The notes below the pieces were generated by a model. That model had not been told where the DNA came from, made no database searches, and saw only the letters and a program-made list of their open reading frames with translations. The position numbers and the translations under genes were made by a program. This document shows, piece by piece, positions 63,001 to 64,000 of a DNA stretch of 64,000 nt (its first letter is position 1; the number at the start of each line of letters is the position of its first letter). This DNA comes from Weissella minor (lineage in GTDB: Bacteria; Bacillota; Bacilli; Lactobacillales; Lactobacillaceae): contig NZ_JQCD01000018.1 of the NCBI RefSeq assembly GCF_001437425.1, positions 60,054 through 124,053 of the forward strand, read 5' to 3'.

Positions 63001-63876
63001 ATGGACACATTAGCAGCATTTCAAGCGCAATGGTATTCAAAAGTTCAAAGCGAATTGGAAACGCAAATTAAGTTAGACGTACAACAGCCACTTTTGCAAG
63101 CTGCGATGTCATATGCAGTTTTAGCCGGTGGAAAACGCTTGCGACCACTATTGACTTTAGCGGTTGTGCAAACATTTGGCTTGAATCCTGCCGATTATTT
63201 GAAGGCAAGTAGTGCAATTGAATTGATTCATAGCTATAGCTTAATTCATGATGATTTACCGGCAATGGATGATGATGTTTTACGTCGTGGTCAACCAACA
63301 ACGCATGTCAAATTTGGTGAAGATGTCGCGATTTTGGCGGGGGATGCTTTACAACCTTTAGCCTTTCAGTGGTTAGTAACAGATGAACATCTCAAGGATG
63401 CGCAAAAGGTGCAAATGGCTCAGATGTTGGGTCATGCGGCTGGACCGAATGGGATGGTTGGCGGTCAAATTTTGGATATGCAATATACCGGCAATCAAAC
63501 AGTCTCTCTAGCCGATGCAACCCAAGTGCATGCGTTAAAAACAGGGGCAATTATCCGTTATGCCGTAAAGGCTGGTGGTGTTATTGCTGATGCTGACGCC
63601 CAAACATTGGCGGCATTGGATCGCTTTGGGGCGGCTTATGGCTTAGCTTTTCAAATTAAAGATGACTTAGATGATTTGGAACAAGATGGTTCTGAAGATA
63701 AACAAGCATATCCCACAATCTTAACAGTTCCTGGTGCCGTAAAGGCGTTACAAGAACAGGTTGATGCAGCACAAACTGCATTGGATGAAATACAACAGCA
63801 TTGTCAAGTTGACACAAGTTTGCTAGCCTCATTTTTAGGTTACTATGCAACAACATTGGAGAAGAAATGGCAGTAG
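63001..63876 (+). CDS. ispA: Polyprenyl synthetase (farnesyl/geranylgeranyl diphosphate synthase)
   Basis: A 291-residue all-helical prenyltransferase. The first Asp-rich motif is LIHDDLPAMDDD (residues ~82-93), the second is QIKDDLDDLEQD, and GGKRLRP precedes the first as the diphosphate-binding site. It condenses isopentenyl diphosphate with allylic diphosphates. It follows xseB and overlaps the next gene by 10 bases, the standard Bacillota order. Confidence 0.93.
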   Translation: MDTLAAFQAQWYSKVQSELETQIKLDVQQPLLQAAMSYAVLAGGKRLRPLLTLAVVQTFGLNPADYLKASSAIELIHSYSLIHDDLPAMDDDVLRRGQPTTHVKFGEDVAILAGDALQPLAFQWLVTDEHLKDAQKVQMAQMLGHAAGPNGMVGGQILDMQYTGNQTVSLADATQVHALKTGAIIRYAVKAGGVIADADAQTLAALDRFGAAYGLAFQIKDDLDDLEQDGSEDKQAYPTILTVPGAVKALQEQVDAAQTALDEIQQHCQVDTSLLASFLGYYATTLEKKWQ

Positions 63877-64000
63877 AAAAAGAACGAGTGGACGTGTTAG
63901 CCGTTCAACAAGGATTATTTACATCACGCGAGCAAGCCAAACGGGCGATTATGGCTGGGGAAATTTTAGGTGAAAATGAGGAGCGAATGGATAAAGCGGG
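63867..64000 (+). CDS. tlyA: TlyA family rRNA (cytidine-2'-O)-methyltransferase / hemolysin-type protein, N-terminal part
   Basis: The reading frame starts at ATG 63867 (GGAG at 63858-63861) inside the end of ispA and runs off the window. The first ~44 residues, with RVDVLAVQQGLFTSREQAKRAIMAGEI (in parts), form an S4-type RNA-binding domain as in TlyA. Position after xseB-ispA matches tlyA (YqxC) in Bacillota. The methyltransferase part is not in the window. Confidence 0.85.
   Translation, partial: MAVEKERVDVLAVQQGLFTSREQAKRAIMAGEILGENEERMDKA

Overview
The window looks like chromosome of a low-GC lactic acid bacterium of the Leuconostoc/Weissella branch of Lactobacillaceae. This is inferred from Bacillota synteny (yqeG-yqeH-yhbY-nadD-yqeK-rsfS-yqeM, folD-xseA-xseB-ispA-tlyA, yunD-yutD-yutF), tandem pstB genes, T-box leaders on aminoacyl-tRNA synthetase genes, a CIRCE-controlled groESL operon, and a D-alanine ligase carrying the phenylalanine typical of D-lactate-type enzymes. 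The genus was not tested by any search. Nearly all genes are on the + strand; one small membrane-protein gene (15063-15401) is on the - strand. I saw no rRNA, tRNA, CRISPR array or insertion sequence.

Region 1 (1-7710) is the right end of a siphovirus-type prophage: end of the tape measure protein, Dit, tail endopeptidase, a fibre protein with a Pro-Glu-Pro-Lys linker, an upper baseplate gene interrupted by an in-frame TGA, an XkdX-like protein, two small membrane proteins (one a holin) and a GH25 endolysin. The left end lies outside the window.

Region 2 (7711-15401) holds chromosomal housekeeping and hypothetical genes: an enolase-superfamily enzyme, an M24 aminopeptidase, the yunD-yutD-yutF cluster and a frameshifted GNAT acetyltransferase. 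Region 3 (15402-20872) is a phosphate uptake operon pstS-pstC-pstA-pstB-pstB-phoU, with a 385-base upstream region that contains a promoter-like stretch and a small antisense ORF. Region 4 (20891-30073) has recX, a DUF402 phosphatase, a lipoprotein, prfC, yueI, rarA, a 6S-like (Lacto-usp type) RNA, a universal stress gene behind a cre-like site, a strange alanine-rich repeat protein and a LysE exporter.

Region 5 (30074-44730) has valS with a T-box, folC, an ABC-F ATPase, an ABC exporter, groESL, a KimA-like potassium transporter, a DUF2785 gene with a possible frame break, and ddl. Region 6 (44745-56144) is the long yqeG to DUF177 ribosome/tRNA/NAD operon, then mutS-mutL and a flavodoxin. Region 7 (56145-64000) has thrS with a T-box, nagB behind two inverted copies of a NagR-type operator, a run of four hairpins that may be a small RNA, an ECF S component, and folD-xseA-xseB-ispA-tlyA running off the right edge.

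The most notable items are the interrupted baseplate gene, the double nagB operator, the four-hairpin intergenic RNA candidate, the antisense ORF upstream of pstS, the two frame-broken chromosomal genes, and the alanine-rich protein with a basic aromatic tail.
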